Origin: Verrucomicrobiia bacterium
GTDB taxonomy: Bacteria; Verrucomicrobiota; Verrucomicrobiia; Verrucomicrobiales; Akkermansiaceae
DNA length: 64,000 bases
NCBI GenBank assembly: GCA_030431475.1
Contig: JAUIJD010000010.1
Coordinates: 1-64,000 of the forward strand
Direction: 5' to 3'
In this document: piece after piece, positions 24,677-37,970 of the stretch
Position numbering within the stretch: position 1 is the first letter of the stretch
Layout of the letters: the number at the start of each line of letters is the position of its first letter
Notes under the pieces: model-generated
Told to the model about the DNA's origin: nothing
What the model saw: the letters and a program-made list of their open reading frames with translations, nothing else
Databases searched by the model: none
Made by a program: the position numbers and the translations under genes

Positions 24677-26026
24677 ATGACGACGATGGACCCAGGCGAC
24701 CCCCGGGTGGTCCGGGCGGCATCCGCGGTGCTGGCGGTCGCCGGTTCGCTGGAGGCCGACGGGGCGGCTCCGGCCGATCCGGAGACGCTCGCCGCGGCGG
24801 AGGCCCGCGGCTACTTCACGCCCGGCGAGGACGAGGGGGTCCGCACCCGCTACCAGGCCTATCTGGCCGGCCGGGCGGCCCTGCTGACGGCCCTGATGGC
24901 GATGGAGGAGGCCTGCGGAACCAAGGAAGATCAATGGTCCGGGCGCCTTCCGGCCTTCGCGGTGGCGCTCGCGGCGGGCGGCCTCATCCGGCTCGGGTCG
25001 GCGGAGCTGATCGCCGCCGCCTCCCGCTCCCGGCTCCTCCGCAAGAAGCTGGACGAGGCCGACACCCGGCGCGGCATCCCGCGCAAGACCTTCGCCCGCA
25101 TCTACCGCGCCGCCACCCATCCGCGGCGGCTGGCCCGGTTCCACGAGGCGCTGGCGTTCTACCGGGCCCACCGGGACGAGATCGTGGCCACCGCCGACGG
25201 GGGGCGCTACGGCGAACTCTGCCTGCGGCTCGACGCCTGGGTGGCCCGGTTGCCGGCCACGGATTTCGGGAGCATTTTGCACGATCGCCTGCGCTACCGC
25301 TGGTTTTCGTTCCGCCGCCGTCACCACTCCGCCTGGAAGCGGGCGGTTTTCGGGGTCTTCGAGGATGCCGGCTGCCGCATCGCGGATCTCCGGCAGCCGG
25401 GGATCCGGCTGGGGCCGAAACGGGTCACGCCGGAGCTGCGCGACGCCGTCCTCCGGCTGGCCCGGCCGGGGGATGTCTTCGTGACCCGGCACGACGACGC
25501 CCTGAGCAACCTCTTCCTGCCCGGCTTCTGGCCGCACGCCGCCTACTACTACGGCAGCGAGGCGCAGCGCCGGGCCCTCGGCGTGGCGCTCGACCTCCCC
25601 CGCGAGGCGGCCGATCCCGCGCGTTTCCTCGAGGCGAAGAAGGACGGCGTGCGCTTCCGCCCGGCGGAGGAGACGCTGGAGGTCGACCGCCTCGTCGTCC
25701 TGCGCCCGCCCCTCGAGGCCGCCGCGATCGCCGCCGCGCTGGAGCGGGCCGCCCGTCACGCCGGCAAGCTCTACGATTTCGTCTTCGACTTCCGCAAAAG
25801 CGACCGCCTCGTCTGCACCGAGGTCGTCTACCGCGCCTACCACGGCGAGCTCGACCTCCGGCTGATCGAAACCGGCGGACGCCTGTGCCTCCCCGCCGAG
25901 GAGTTGATCGACCAGGCGCTGCGGCTCGGGTTCGGCATCGTCGCCACCGTGAATCTCGGCGGAGGCGGGCTGCGCACGGGCACCGCCGCCGAGACCGCCC
26001 TGCACGGCGCGCGCGCCGGCATATGA
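24677..26026 (+). CDS. YiiX/YebB-like permuted NlpC/P60 cysteine hydrolase
   Basis: A 449-residue protein. The N-terminal 270 residues are helical and of unknown role. The C-terminal domain has the layout of the permuted papain-like YiiX group: GDVFVTRHDD begins the first strand, WPHAAYYYG supplies a conserved histidine, and RLVCTEVVYRAYHG near residue 400 supplies the candidate catalytic cysteine. Members cleave or bind amide bonds, often on peptidoglycan or lipids, but no substrate is evident here. The start is the ATG at 24677 (another lies 9 nt later). There is no signal peptide. It is divergent from HU and followed by the ATP synthase regulatory region. Confidence 0.75.
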   Translation: MTTMDPGDPRVVRAASAVLAVAGSLEADGAAPADPETLAAAEARGYFTPGEDEGVRTRYQAYLAGRAALLTALMAMEEACGTKEDQWSGRLPAFAVALAAGGLIRLGSAELIAAASRSRLLRKKLDEADTRRGIPRKTFARIYRAATHPRRLARFHEALAFYRAHRDEIVATADGGRYGELCLRLDAWVARLPATDFGSILHDRLRYRWFSFRRRHHSAWKRAVFGVFEDAGCRIADLRQPGIRLGPKRVTPELRDAVLRLARPGDVFVTRHDDALSNLFLPGFWPHAAYYYGSEAQRRALGVALDLPREAADPARFLEAKKDGVRFRPAEETLEVDRLVVLRPPLEAAAIAAALERAARHAGKLYDFVFDFRKSDRLVCTEVVYRAYHGELDLRLIETGGRLCLPAEELIDQALRLGFGIVATVNLGGGGLRTGTAAETALHGARAGI

Positions 26027-26066
26027 CGGCTTTCCTAATTGTTGGAAAATCAGTGCTTTGGTCCGC

Positions 26067-26084
26067 TTGTGAAATTTTTCACAA
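26067..26084. promoter_or_regulatory. CRP/FNR-type palindrome upstream of the atp operon
   Basis: TTGTGAAATTTTTCACAA contains TGTGA-N6-TCACA (26068-26083), an exact match to the Escherichia coli CRP half-site arrangement, in an AT-rich pocket of otherwise GC-rich DNA. Its centre lies about 40 nt upstream of the proposed -10 box, so it overlaps or abuts the -35 region. Which CRP/FNR-family regulator exists in this organism is unknown. Confidence 0.6.
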
Positions 26085-26091
26085 AACACCC

Positions 26092-26119
26092 TTGCTCCCC
26101 TCGGAAGCGGTCTGATAAA
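26092..26119 (+). promoter_or_regulatory. Putative atp operon promoter
   Basis: TTGCTC (26092-26097), a 16-nt spacer and GATAAA (26114-26119) lie just after the TGTGA-N6-TCACA palindrome. Unlike the other promoters noted here, a leader of about 30 nt separates it from the first start codon (atpB at 26154). Confidence 0.5.
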
Positions 26120-26153
26120 CGCCCCGCGCGCCGCCGCTGGCGACCTTTCCGGA

Positions 26154-27026
26154 ATGTCCCGACGCCCGCTCATTTCCATTCTTCTTCTCTGGCTCTGCAG
26201 CCTGGGCCCGGCCCTCGCGGGCGGTGGGCACGCGCTGCCCCTGCACGCCCCGCGCCTGAGCGACTACCTGCCGATCAACAACTCGATGATCGCGGTCTGG
26301 ATCGCGGTCGGGCTGATCGTGCTTTTCTGCCGCGCCGCGACCAAGCAGATGAAGCTCATCCCGAGCGGCATCCAGAACTTCGCCGAGTGGCTCTTCGAGA
26401 GCCTCTACGGGTTCCTGGAAGGCCTGCTCGGCGAGCACCTCACCAAGCGCACCTTCTGGTTCCTCGGCGCGACCTTCTTCTTCATCCTCACGGTCAACTA
26501 CCTCGCGCTCATTCCCGGCGTCGGCACCGCCGGCTGGGAGGTGCTCGATGAAAAGGGTGGCGAGACCGTCGGCTTCACCCCGCTCCTGCGCGGCGGCAAC
26601 GCCGACCTGAACATGACCGCCGCGATGGCGATCACCTTCGCCCTGCTGTGGTTCTACTGGGCGATCACCGAGAACGGCTTCAAGGGCTTCATGGCCCACA
26701 TCTTCGCGCCCAAGGGGGACTTCAGCGGCGTCATGCTCGTCATGATGATCCCGGTCTTTCTCTTCGTCGGCGTGCTCGAGGTTGTCTCCATCCTGATCCG
26801 CCCGGTGGCGCTCAGCTTCCGTCTCTTCGGCAACATCTACGGCGGCGAGCAGACGCTCGAGAAGCTGATGCTGCTCATGCCCCACAAGGCGCTCCATTTC
26901 CTGCCGGCCCTGCCGTTCTACTTCGTCGAACTGCTCGTCGGCTTCGTCCAGGCCCTCGTCTTCACCCTGCTCTGCGCCATCTTCCTGAAGCTCATCTGCG
27001 ACCACGGCGACGAAGAGCATCACTGA
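26154..27026 (+). CDS. atpB: F0F1 ATP synthase subunit a
   Basis: The membrane stator subunit forming the two proton half-channels next to the c-ring. It has 290 residues with an N-terminal signal-like hydrophobic stretch and about five further membrane segments. The signature PVALSFRLFGNIYGGE carries the essential Arg223, equivalent to E. coli Arg210. The first gene of the operon, it is preceded by the promoter and the CRP-type site; atpE starts 78 nt after its stop. No atpI is encoded upstream. Confidence 0.96.
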   Translation: MSRRPLISILLLWLCSLGPALAGGGHALPLHAPRLSDYLPINNSMIAVWIAVGLIVLFCRAATKQMKLIPSGIQNFAEWLFESLYGFLEGLLGEHLTKRTFWFLGATFFFILTVNYLALIPGVGTAGWEVLDEKGGETVGFTPLLRGGNADLNMTAAMAITFALLWFYWAITENGFKGFMAHIFAPKGDFSGVMLVMMIPVFLFVGVLEVVSILIRPVALSFRLFGNIYGGEQTLEKLMLLMPHKALHFLPALPFYFVELLVGFVQALVFTLLCAIFLKLICDHGDEEHH

Positions 27027-27104
27027 CCCCATTTCGGCGGCGGGACCATGGCAAAGATCCGTGGGCGTCACTGGAAAACACGACAACACCAACCAACAAC
27101 GACC

Positions 27105-27305
27105 ATGGAATTCACCAAAGCATTCGCCGTCGCCCTCGCCGCCATCGGTGCCGCCATCGGCATCGGTCTCCTCGGCTCCAAGGCTGCGGAAGCCACCGGC
27201 CGCAATCCCGGTGCCGCCACCCCGATCCTCGTGATCTCGATCATTCTGGCGGCCCTCATGGAAGGTATCTTCATCCTTTCGGCCTTCGCCGTCGGCTTCG
27301 ATTGA
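27105..27305 (+). CDS. atpE: F0F1 ATP synthase subunit c
   Basis: The proteolipid of the rotor ring, 66 residues. Two membrane helices are joined by the polar loop GRNPGAATP, and the ion-carrying carboxylate is Glu53 in LAALMEGIFIL. The glutamine and serine/threonine ligands that mark sodium-binding c subunits are absent (ALMEG rather than an ES/ET pair), so proton coupling is expected. The ATG at 27105 gives the family-standard N-terminus; an upstream ATG at 27048 would add 19 unrelated residues. Confidence 0.96.
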   Translation: MEFTKAFAVALAAIGAAIGIGLLGSKAAEATGRNPGAATPILVISIILAALMEGIFILSAFAVGFD

Positions 27306-27390
27306 TCCATCCCTCCGCCCCGCGCGTCATCCGGCGCGCGGGGTGGAACCCCACTCTCTCCTTCCCACCTAACCGAGCTCCTTCCGACCC

Positions 27391-27927
27391 ATGATGACCC
27401 TCCTCGCAGCCGCCGCCGCTCCGGCCGGTGAAGGCGTACTCGGCCCCTTCGGCTTCAGTTGGCCCCTGTTCATCGCCCAGGTCATCAACTTCATCCTCGT
27501 GATCGTGATCCTGAAGAAGTTCGCCTTCGGACCGATCCAGCAGATGCTCGAGCAGCGCCGCGCGCGCATCGCCGAGGGTGAGGAGAAGCTCAAGCGCATC
27601 GAGAAGCAGCTCGCCGACTCCGAGGAGCAGACCGCCGCCGCGATCGCCAAGGCCAACGAGGACGCCCAGCGCCTGATCGACGAGGCCCGCGAAAGCGCTG
27701 CCTCGCTCTCCGAAGCGAAGGCCCAGGAAGCGGTCGACCACGCCCAGCAGATCCTCGCCAAGGCCGAGGCCGCCGCCAAGGCCGAGCGCCAGCAGATCGC
27801 CGCCGAGCTGAAGAAGGAGTTCGGCAAGCTCGTCGCCGCCACGACCGCCCAGGTCACCGGCAAGGTGCTCAACGACGAGGACAAGAACCGCATCAACCAG
27901 GAAGCCCTCGCCAAGGTCGAAGGCTGA
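27391..27927 (+). CDS. atpF: F0F1 ATP synthase subunit b
   Basis: The peripheral stalk subunit, 178 residues. One N-terminal membrane segment (FSWPLFIAQVINFILVIVIL) is followed by a long, charged, alanine-rich coiled coil (about residues 50-160), which holds the F1 head against rotation. Only one b-type gene is present, so the stalk is presumably a homodimer. It lies between atpE (85 nt upstream) and atpH (24 nt downstream). Confidence 0.94.
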   Translation: MMTLLAAAAAPAGEGVLGPFGFSWPLFIAQVINFILVIVILKKFAFGPIQQMLEQRRARIAEGEEKLKRIEKQLADSEEQTAAAIAKANEDAQRLIDEARESAASLSEAKAQEAVDHAQQILAKAEAAAKAERQQIAAELKKEFGKLVAATTAQVTGKVLNDEDKNRINQEALAKVEG

Positions 27928-27951
27928 TCCCTCCCCTTTCCCGCACCCGCC

Positions 27952-28344
27952 ATGAAAGTCTCCAAAGCCGCCGCCACCACCGCCCGACGCATCTTCCGGA
28001 TGTGCCAGACGGGCGAGCGGCTCGATGAGGCCAAGCTGAGTCAGGCGGTGCGCAAGCTGGTCGACGCGAAGCCGCGCGGCTACCGCGCCGTGCTCCACGC
28101 CCTCAAGCGGCTCGTCCGGCTCGAACTCGACCGCCGCCACGTGGTGGTCGAGAGCGCCGAGGCCCTCGACGAGGCGACCCGGCAGCGTGTCGCCGCCGGA
28201 CTCTCCTCGAAGTACGGCAGCGACCTCACCTACGAGTACAAGGTCGACCCCGACCTCCTCGGCGGACTCAAGGTCCGCGTGGGCAGCGATGTCTGGGACG
28301 GCTCCGTGAAGGGCCGCCTCGACCGCCTCGCCCAAGCCTTCTGA
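27952..28344 (+). CDS. atpH: F0F1 ATP synthase subunit delta, short form
   Basis: The subunit linking the top of F1 to the b stalk. Position between atpF and atpA identifies it. Similarity is concentrated in the C-terminal part ([22 protein letters not shown], then [23 protein letters not shown]), which matches the conserved end of OSCP/delta. At 130 residues it is about 50 shorter than usual, the shortage being in the N-terminal six-helix domain that binds the alpha subunits. I see no upstream in-frame start that would restore it: the gene begins 24 nt after atpF. It may be a lineage-typical short form rather than a damaged gene. Confidence 0.88.
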   Translation: MKVSKAAATTARRIFRMCQTGERLDEAKLSQAVRKLVDAKPRGYRAVLHALKRLVRLELDRRHVVVESAEALDEATRQRVAAGLSSKYGSDLTYEYKVDPDLLGGLKVRVGSDVWDGSVKGRLDRLAQAF

Positions 28345-28384
28345 TTTCCCAAACCACTCACCTAACCGATACCGGTCCCATCCC

Positions 28385-29926
28385 ATGAGCAGCATCCTCC
28401 AGGAACTCGAAAAGGAGATCTCCAACGTCACCACCTCGGTCGAGAAGACCAACGTCGGCATCGTCCGCGAAGTGGGTGACGGCGTCGCCAAGGTCGAAGG
28501 CCTCACCGACGTCTCCCTCAACGAGATGATCTCCTTCCCCGGCGGCGTGACCGGTCTGGCCATGAACCTCGAGGAAAGCGAGGTCGGCGTCGTGCTCCTC
28601 GGCGACTACGCCGAGGTCACCGAAGGCGTCGAATGCCAGGCCACCGGCAAGCTGCTCTCCGTTCCCGTCGGTCGCAGCGTGCTCGGCCGCGTGGTCAACG
28701 CGATCGGCGAGCCGATCGACGGCAAGGGCGAGATCGAAGCCGCCGCCCAGTATCCGATGGAGAAGATCGCGCCGGGCATCATCAAACGGAAATCCGTTTC
28801 CGTCCCGGTCCAGACCGGCATCGCCGCCATCGACGCCATGATCCCGGTCGGCCGCGGCCAGCGGGAGCTCATCATCGGCGACCGCGCGACCGGCAAGACC
28901 ACCGTCGCCGTCGACACCATCATTTCCCAGGCCAAGCAGAACAAGGCGGCCGAGCAGGGCAAGCTGCAGAACCACAAGCCGCTCTACTGCATCTACGTCG
29001 CCATCGGCCAGAAGCTCTCCAACGTGGCCCGCGTCCAGAAGACCCTCGAGGACGCCGGTGCGATGGAATATACCACCATCGTCTCGGCCTCCGCGTCGGA
29101 CGCCGCCGCGATGCAGTTCCTGGCCCCGTACGCCGGCTGCGCCATCGCCGAATACCTGATGGACCAGGGCGAGGACTGCCTGATCGTCTTCGACGACCTT
29201 TCCAAGCACGCCGTGGCCTACCGCCAGGTGTCGCTGATCCTGAAGCGCCCCTCCGGTCGCGAGGCCTACCCGGGTGACGTCTTCTACCTCCACAGCCGCC
29301 TGCTCGAGCGCTCCGCGCGCCTCACCGAGGCCGCCGGCGGTGGCTCGCTGACCGCGCTGCCCATCATTGAAACGCAGGCCGGCGACGTGTCCGCCTACAT
29401 TCCGACCAACGTGATCTCGATCACCGACGGTCAGATCTACCTCGAAACCGACCTGTTCTACCAGGGCATCCGCCCGGCGATCTCGGTCGGCCTCTCGGTG
29501 TCGCGGGTCGGTTCCGCCGCCCAGACCAAGACGATCAAGTCGGTGGCCGGCACGACCAAGCTCGACCTCGCGCAGTTCCGCGAACTCCAGGCCTTCGCCC
29601 AGTTCGGCTCGGACCTCGACGCCGGGACCAAGAAGAAGCTCGAGCGCGGCCAGCGCATCGTCGAGCTCTTCAAGCAGAACCAGTACTCGCCGATCTCGAT
29701 GGAACTCGAGTCGATCTACCTGTTCGCCATGCAGAACGGTTTCTTCGACGACGTGCCGGTCGATCGCGTGAAGGAATGCCAGCTGGCGATGGGCGAGTTC
29801 TTCGAAACCCGGAAGACCGAGCTGCTCGACAAGATCCGCAACGAGAAGCCCGACCTGAAGAAGAACACCGAGATGGTCGATGCCGTGAAGCAGGCCCTCG
29901 AGGACTTCAAGGGCAACTGGAAGTAA
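28385..29926 (+). CDS. atpA: F0F1 ATP synthase subunit alpha
   Basis: The regulatory nucleotide-binding subunit of the F1 hexamer, 513 residues. The P-loop GDRATGKT lies at residues 165-172. [13 protein letters not shown], with the arginine that reaches into the catalytic site of beta, lies near residue 372. The N-terminal beta-barrel and C-terminal helical domains are of normal size. The gene is separated from atpH and atpG by about 40 nt each, all on one strand. Confidence 0.98.
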   Translation: MSSILQELEKEISNVTTSVEKTNVGIVREVGDGVAKVEGLTDVSLNEMISFPGGVTGLAMNLEESEVGVVLLGDYAEVTEGVECQATGKLLSVPVGRSVLGRVVNAIGEPIDGKGEIEAAAQYPMEKIAPGIIKRKSVSVPVQTGIAAIDAMIPVGRGQRELIIGDRATGKTTVAVDTIISQAKQNKAAEQGKLQNHKPLYCIYVAIGQKLSNVARVQKTLEDAGAMEYTTIVSASASDAAAMQFLAPYAGCAIAEYLMDQGEDCLIVFDDLSKHAVAYRQVSLILKRPSGREAYPGDVFYLHSRLLERSARLTEAAGGGSLTALPIIETQAGDVSAYIPTNVISITDGQIYLETDLFYQGIRPAISVGLSVSRVGSAAQTKTIKSVAGTTKLDLAQFRELQAFAQFGSDLDAGTKKKLERGQRIVELFKQNQYSPISMELESIYLFAMQNGFFDDVPVDRVKECQLAMGEFFETRKTELLDKIRNEKPDLKKNTEMVDAVKQALEDFKGNWK

Positions 29927-29969
29927 AGCACGCTCCCCGCGCTCCAAGCAAAACGCTCCACGCTAGTCC

Positions 29970-32400
<2,431 letters not shown>

Positions 32401-32444
32401 CCCGCTTTCAGCGTTTCAGAATCACAGCTTTTCAGCGTTTATCC

Positions 32445-32855
32445 ATGGCCCTTCACCTCGAAATCGTCACCCCGGAGAAGACCGTGTTCTCGGGCGCGGT
32501 CGGCAATGTCTACATGCCGGGCGCGAACGGGGAGATGGGGGTCCTGGAAGGTCACGCCGCGCTCGTCACCGCGCTCGAGCCCGGTGAGCTGCGCTACGAA
32601 CAGGATGGCCGGATCCACACGCTCGCGGTCGGCAGCGGCTTTGCCGAAGTCACCCAGGAGCGCGTGAACCTTCTCACCGACATGGCACTCGGTGAGGACG
32701 AGATCGACGAGGCCAAGGCCGAGGAGGCGATGAAGCGCGCCGAGGAGCAGCTGGCGAAGATCAGCCACAGCGACGACGCCGAGGAACTCAGCCACCTGCG
32801 GGCGGTCATCGCCAAGTCGATGGCCCAGCTCAATCTCAAGCGCCGCGTGCGCTGA
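32445..32855 (+). CDS. atpC: F0F1 ATP synthase subunit epsilon
   Basis: The subunit that couples gamma to the c-ring and can inhibit ATP hydrolysis, 136 residues. The N-terminal beta-sandwich is typical (LEIVTPEKTVFSG, MPGANGEMGVLEGHAALV, GFAEVTQERVNLLTD), and the C-terminal two-helix domain is present and charged (EAKAEEAMKRAEEQLAKI). The ATG at 32445 is the family-typical start. It is the last gene of the operon; a weak GC-rich hairpin follows at 32863. Confidence 0.96.
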   Translation: MALHLEIVTPEKTVFSGAVGNVYMPGANGEMGVLEGHAALVTALEPGELRYEQDGRIHTLAVGSGFAEVTQERVNLLTDMALGEDEIDEAKAEEAMKRAEEQLAKISHSDDAEELSHLRAVIAKSMAQLNLKRRVR

Positions 32856-32862
32856 TGAGAGT

Positions 32863-32880
32863 CGGGCCGCCCCCGGCCCG
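32863..32880 (+). terminator. Weak GC hairpin after the atp operon
   Basis: CGGGCC, a 6-nt loop and GGCCCG form a 6-bp GC stem 8 nt after the atpC stop, but no U-tract follows. It might slow polymerase or depend on Rho; it is not a convincing intrinsic terminator. The rest of the 225 bp up to ispG has only the palindrome GCCGGGCCCGGC and the ispG promoter. Confidence 0.3.
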
Positions 32881-33044
32881 CAATCTCCGGAGTTCACCCG
32901 CCGAAGCGCCGTCTTGCCCTGAAGGACGCCGGGCCCGGCGCATTCCTAGGGAGATCGTGCCACGCGCGGACGCGAGGCCGTGTTCTCGTGGCGGCTCGTT
33001 TCCTTCCCGATCGCGGGACGAGGGCGCCCCGCCTCCTCCCGGGG

Positions 33045-33073
33045 TTGTCGCTCTCCGGTCCGTGGTGTATCTC
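33045..33073 (+). promoter_or_regulatory. Putative ispG promoter, start codon 8 nt downstream
   Basis: TTGTCG (33045-33050), a 17-nt spacer and TATCTC (33068-33073) precede the ATG at 33082 by 8 nt. The -35 hexamer is the same as that in front of tsaC. Confidence 0.5.
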
Positions 33074-33081
33074 GTGCGCAC

Positions 33082-35601
<2,520 letters not shown>

Positions 35602-35604
35602 GCG

Positions 35605-35883
35605 ATGCCGGAGACCGATACCGTCGTCGACGAGGACACCGCCCTCGACCAGCCGTGGAACGTGGTCGTGTATGACGACCCGGTGAACCTGATGGACTAC
35701 GTGACCTGGGTCTTCATGAAGGTGCTCTCCCTCTCGAAGCCGGTGGCGGAGACGCGGATGATGGAGGTCCACGAGCAGGGGCGCTCGGTGGTCTGGAACG
35801 GCGGGCGCGAGGAGGCCGAGCTGTACACCCAGCAGCTGCAGGCCCACCAGCTTCAGGCGAAAATGGAGAAGCCCGGCGAATGA
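35605..35883 (+). CDS. clpS: ATP-dependent Clp protease adaptor ClpS
   Basis: The adaptor that hands N-degron substrates to ClpA/ClpC-ClpP, 92 residues. After an acidic disordered N-terminus comes the ClpS core: WNVVVYDDPVNLMDYVTWVF (the DDP-N motif of the substrate pocket), a middle helix and MMEVHEQGRSVVWNGGREEAELYTQQLQ. The start is 3 nt after the ispG stop and the stop overlaps the DUF2017 start (ATGA), so the three genes are probably translated from one mRNA. Confidence 0.93.
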   Translation: MPETDTVVDEDTALDQPWNVVVYDDPVNLMDYVTWVFMKVLSLSKPVAETRMMEVHEQGRSVVWNGGREEAELYTQQLQAHQLQAKMEKPGE

Positions 35884-36338
35884 AGGCGGCCCCGACCCTC
35901 GACGGCCGGATCCGGATCGATCTGGAGGATGCGATCGACCTCGCGGTGCTGCGGGCGATCGTGGCGGACGCGCACGGCCGCGACGGCGACCTCGCGACCC
36001 ACCTTGCCGACGGCATCGACCCGGAGCTCTCCGAGGACTGGGCCGACTACGTGCTGCCCGAGTTGCAGGCCTCCTTCAACGCGCAGCTCGAGACGATCGC
36101 CGGAGCCCTCTCGGGCGTGACTCCGGGCGACACGTTCTTCATCGGACGCGGTGACGCCGAGGCCTGGTTCGGCGGACTCAACCAGGCACGTCTTGCGCTG
36201 GAGGGCCGCTTCGGGCTTTCCGGGACGGACACCCCCGAGCTCGAAGGCGAGGCCCGGTCGGCCGGGATCCGCGCGCACTTCTACCAGATGCTGCAGGGCA
36301 TGCTGCTGCACTTCCTCATGTCCGGAGGAAACGGCTGA
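35880..36338 (+). CDS. DUF2017 family protein
   Basis: A 152-residue, mostly helical and acidic protein of unknown function. DUF2017 genes lie next to clpS in Actinobacteria, and the same order here (4-nt overlap) supports the assignment. Typical features are an N-terminal IRIDLEDAIDLAVLRAIV strand-helix and a C-terminal HFYQMLQGMLLHFL helix. A role with the Clp system is inferred from neighbourhood only. Its last 23 nt overlap the 3' end of the GT9 gene on the other strand. Confidence 0.75.
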   Translation: MKAAPTLDGRIRIDLEDAIDLAVLRAIVADAHGRDGDLATHLADGIDPELSEDWADYVLPELQASFNAQLETIAGALSGVTPGDTFFIGRGDAEAWFGGLNQARLALEGRFGLSGTDTPELEGEARSAGIRAHFYQMLQGMLLHFLMSGGNG

Positions 36339-37215
36339 GGGCCTCCTCCACCCGCCCGACCTCGAGCTCATCCTGGCAGCGACCGTCGAGCGGGCAGCGG
36401 TCGGCGAAGCAGGGCGAGCATTCCACCTTGCGGCGGATGGCGACATGGCGCTGGCCGAGGGGCCGGACCATGGCCGGATCCCCCGGGCCGTAGAGTACGG
36501 CGCATGTCGTACCAAAGGCCCCCGCGATGTGGGGTTGCGACGCATCGGCCCCGATCAGCCGTTCGAAGCGGGCGCCGGCGACGGGGTCCGGCAGCTCCGC
36601 GATTTTGATTCCCGAAGCGCCGGCAAGCTGGCCGGCGAGCGGCCCGGGGGCGAGCCGGGTGGTGGCGGGATCGGGTTGGAGTGCCTCGAGGACGGCGAGC
36701 CAGCGGTCGACGGGCCATTCATGGTGGCTCCCGAAGTCGCTGTCCGGCGCGATGAGGAGCCCGGATTTCCCGGGTTCGGCCGGGAGTGGCTCGAACCAGC
36801 GGGGATCCAGAGGTTCGGCATCGAGCAGGGCGACCGTGTCGAGATAGCGACGCACCCGGTGCTCCGGAGGTCCCGGCCGCACGGTGCGTTCGAGCGGGTG
36901 GGTGAGACGCTTGGCGAGTCCGGGCGCCGGGAGGCCGGTGCGGTGGGCGATGGCCGACCGGGCACAGGCCTTGGCGGCGGCTCCGTCCTCCCACAGCAGC
37001 GCCTGGGGGAGGTCGGGGAGCGCGGAGGCGATGCCGCGCGCCGAGCCGTCGTGGGTCGCCACGCCCGCGAGGCCGACGGCCTCCCACAGCGGTTGCTGGG
37101 ATGCGGGGCACAGCACCGTGACGGGCCGGGTCGCGGCCAGGGCGCGCGTGGCCGGCAGCGAGAAACAGGCATCCCGCCAGGACGACGGGGCCACGACCAG
37201 CATCGGTTCGGGCAC
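36316..37215 (-). CDS. Glycosyltransferase family 9 (heptosyltransferase-like)
   Basis: A 299-residue protein of the ADP-heptose:LPS heptosyltransferase family (GT9), which adds sugars to the lipopolysaccharide core. The two Rossmann-like halves are visible: MLVVAPSSWRDACFSLPATRAL at the N-terminus and LIGADASQPHIAGAFGTTCAVLYGPGDPAMVRPLG in the C-terminal half. The end ECSPCFADRCPLDGRCQDEL has the cysteine pattern of many GT9 members. I chose the GTG at 37215: a promoter-like pair ends 6 nt before it, and the extra MPEP precedes the first strand as expected. An ATG at 37203 is the alternative. It follows the CBM9-like gene on the same strand. Confidence 0.85.
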   Translation of the reverse strand: MPEPMLVVAPSSWRDACFSLPATRALAATRPVTVLCPASQQPLWEAVGLAGVATHDGSARGIASALPDLPQALLWEDGAAAKACARSAIAHRTGLPAPGLAKRLTHPLERTVRPGPPEHRVRRYLDTVALLDAEPLDPRWFEPLPAEPGKSGLLIAPDSDFGSHHEWPVDRWLAVLEALQPDPATTRLAPGPLAGQLAGASGIKIAELPDPVAGARFERLIGADASQPHIAGAFGTTCAVLYGPGDPAMVRPLGQRHVAIRRKVECSPCFADRCPLDGRCQDELEVGRVEEALSRFLRT

Positions 37216-37221
37216 GGACCG

Positions 37222-37251
37222 ACGCTACGGACCCGCCCCCGATGCCGGCAA
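37222..37251 (-). promoter_or_regulatory. Putative GT9 promoter, start codon 6 nt downstream
   Basis: On the minus strand TTGCCG (37251-37246), an 18-nt spacer and TAGCGT (37227-37222) lie 6 nt before the GTG at 37215. The pair overlaps the end of the upstream CBM9-like gene. Confidence 0.4.
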
Positions 37252-37845
37252 GCCGCCATCGTGAATCTTGAGCGGTGCGAAGCGGTCGGGCCGGTGGAAG
37301 TCCGGCTCGCCCCCGCCCAGCGGCGTGACGCTGAGAAAACGCTGCCCGGGGGAATCGAGGATGAAGGTGGCGTTGGCGGTGGTGGAATCGCCGAAGTCGA
37401 GGCCCTCGCGCAGCGGGTCGAGCGGGAGCGACATGGCCGCGACCCAGGCGCCATCGGCCGCAAGCTCGGCATGGGTGCGCACCCCGGGCCACTCGCGGTC
37501 GTCGGTGGCCGCGCGCTCCCGGGGCGCGGTGAATTCACAACTCCACCAGGCGCCGTTCGGGGCCAGGTTGAGTTCGAGGTAGCGGCCGCTTCCGGGATCG
37601 GCGAGGAAGAGTTCGGCGACGTCGAAGCGCCAGAGTTCGGCGGTGAAGCGGCCGGGCCGGGCCTGCGGATGAAGCCGTGCCGGGTGCTGTCGGGACGCGA
37701 CGAACCAGAGGCGCTCGGGATCGATGGCGAGGCTCCAGCCGACGGCGGGTGTCACGGCGTTTCCGTCCCAATCCACTCCCGCCCCGAAGAGCGGAAGATC
37801 GAGGGCTCCCCATTCGAGAGGGTGGTCGAAACGGACGGCGATCAC
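37225..37845 (-). CDS. CBM9/DOMON-like carbohydrate-binding domain protein
   Basis: A 206-residue protein consisting of one beta-sandwich like carbohydrate-binding module family 9 or DOMON domains (LWRFDVAELFLADPGSGRYLELNLAPNGAWWSCEF, quoted in parts, then AAMSLPLDPL and LSVTPLGGGEPDFHRPDRFAPL). No catalytic domain or signal peptide is attached. The first usual start is GTG at 37845, but the frame is open upstream to a TGA near 37916 and the extra residues (STDHPEIRTDRG) look like genuine protein. A non-standard start such as the ATT about 60 nt upstream is possible. It lies upstream of the GT9 gene and is divergent from the DUF1287 operon. Confidence 0.7.
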   Translation of the reverse strand: MIAVRFDHPLEWGALDLPLFGAGVDWDGNAVTPAVGWSLAIDPERLWFVASRQHPARLHPQARPGRFTAELWRFDVAELFLADPGSGRYLELNLAPNGAWWSCEFTAPRERAATDDREWPGVRTHAELAADGAWVAAMSLPLDPLREGLDFGDSTTANATFILDSPGQRFLSVTPLGGGEPDFHRPDRFAPLKIHDGGLPASGAGP

Positions 37846-37919
37846 GCCCCGGTCGGTACGAATTTCCGGGTGATCCGTCGAGTTTCGGAAAAACGAAATG
37901 TAAGAAAAATGAAATCACG

Positions 37920-37938
37920 CAATCGCGTATTGCGATTG
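37920..37938. promoter_or_regulatory. Operator-like palindrome between divergent genes
   Basis: CAATCGC, a 5-nt centre (GTATT) and GCGATTG form a perfect 7-bp inverted repeat in an AT-rich stretch. It overlaps the -35 hexamer proposed for the DUF1287 gene and lies upstream of the CBM9-like gene, a position suited to a repressor or dual regulator. Confidence 0.4.
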
Positions 37939-37957
37939 TTACTTCATTCAGTATTCA
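37930..37957 (+). promoter_or_regulatory. Putative promoter of the DUF1287/esterase/GH1 operon
   Basis: TTGCGA (37930-37935), a 16-nt spacer and TATTCA (37952-37957) lie 13 nt upstream of the ATG at 37971. The palindrome CAATCGC-N5-GCGATTG overlaps the -35 element. Confidence 0.45.
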
Positions 37958-37970
37958 TCGCACCGCGCAG

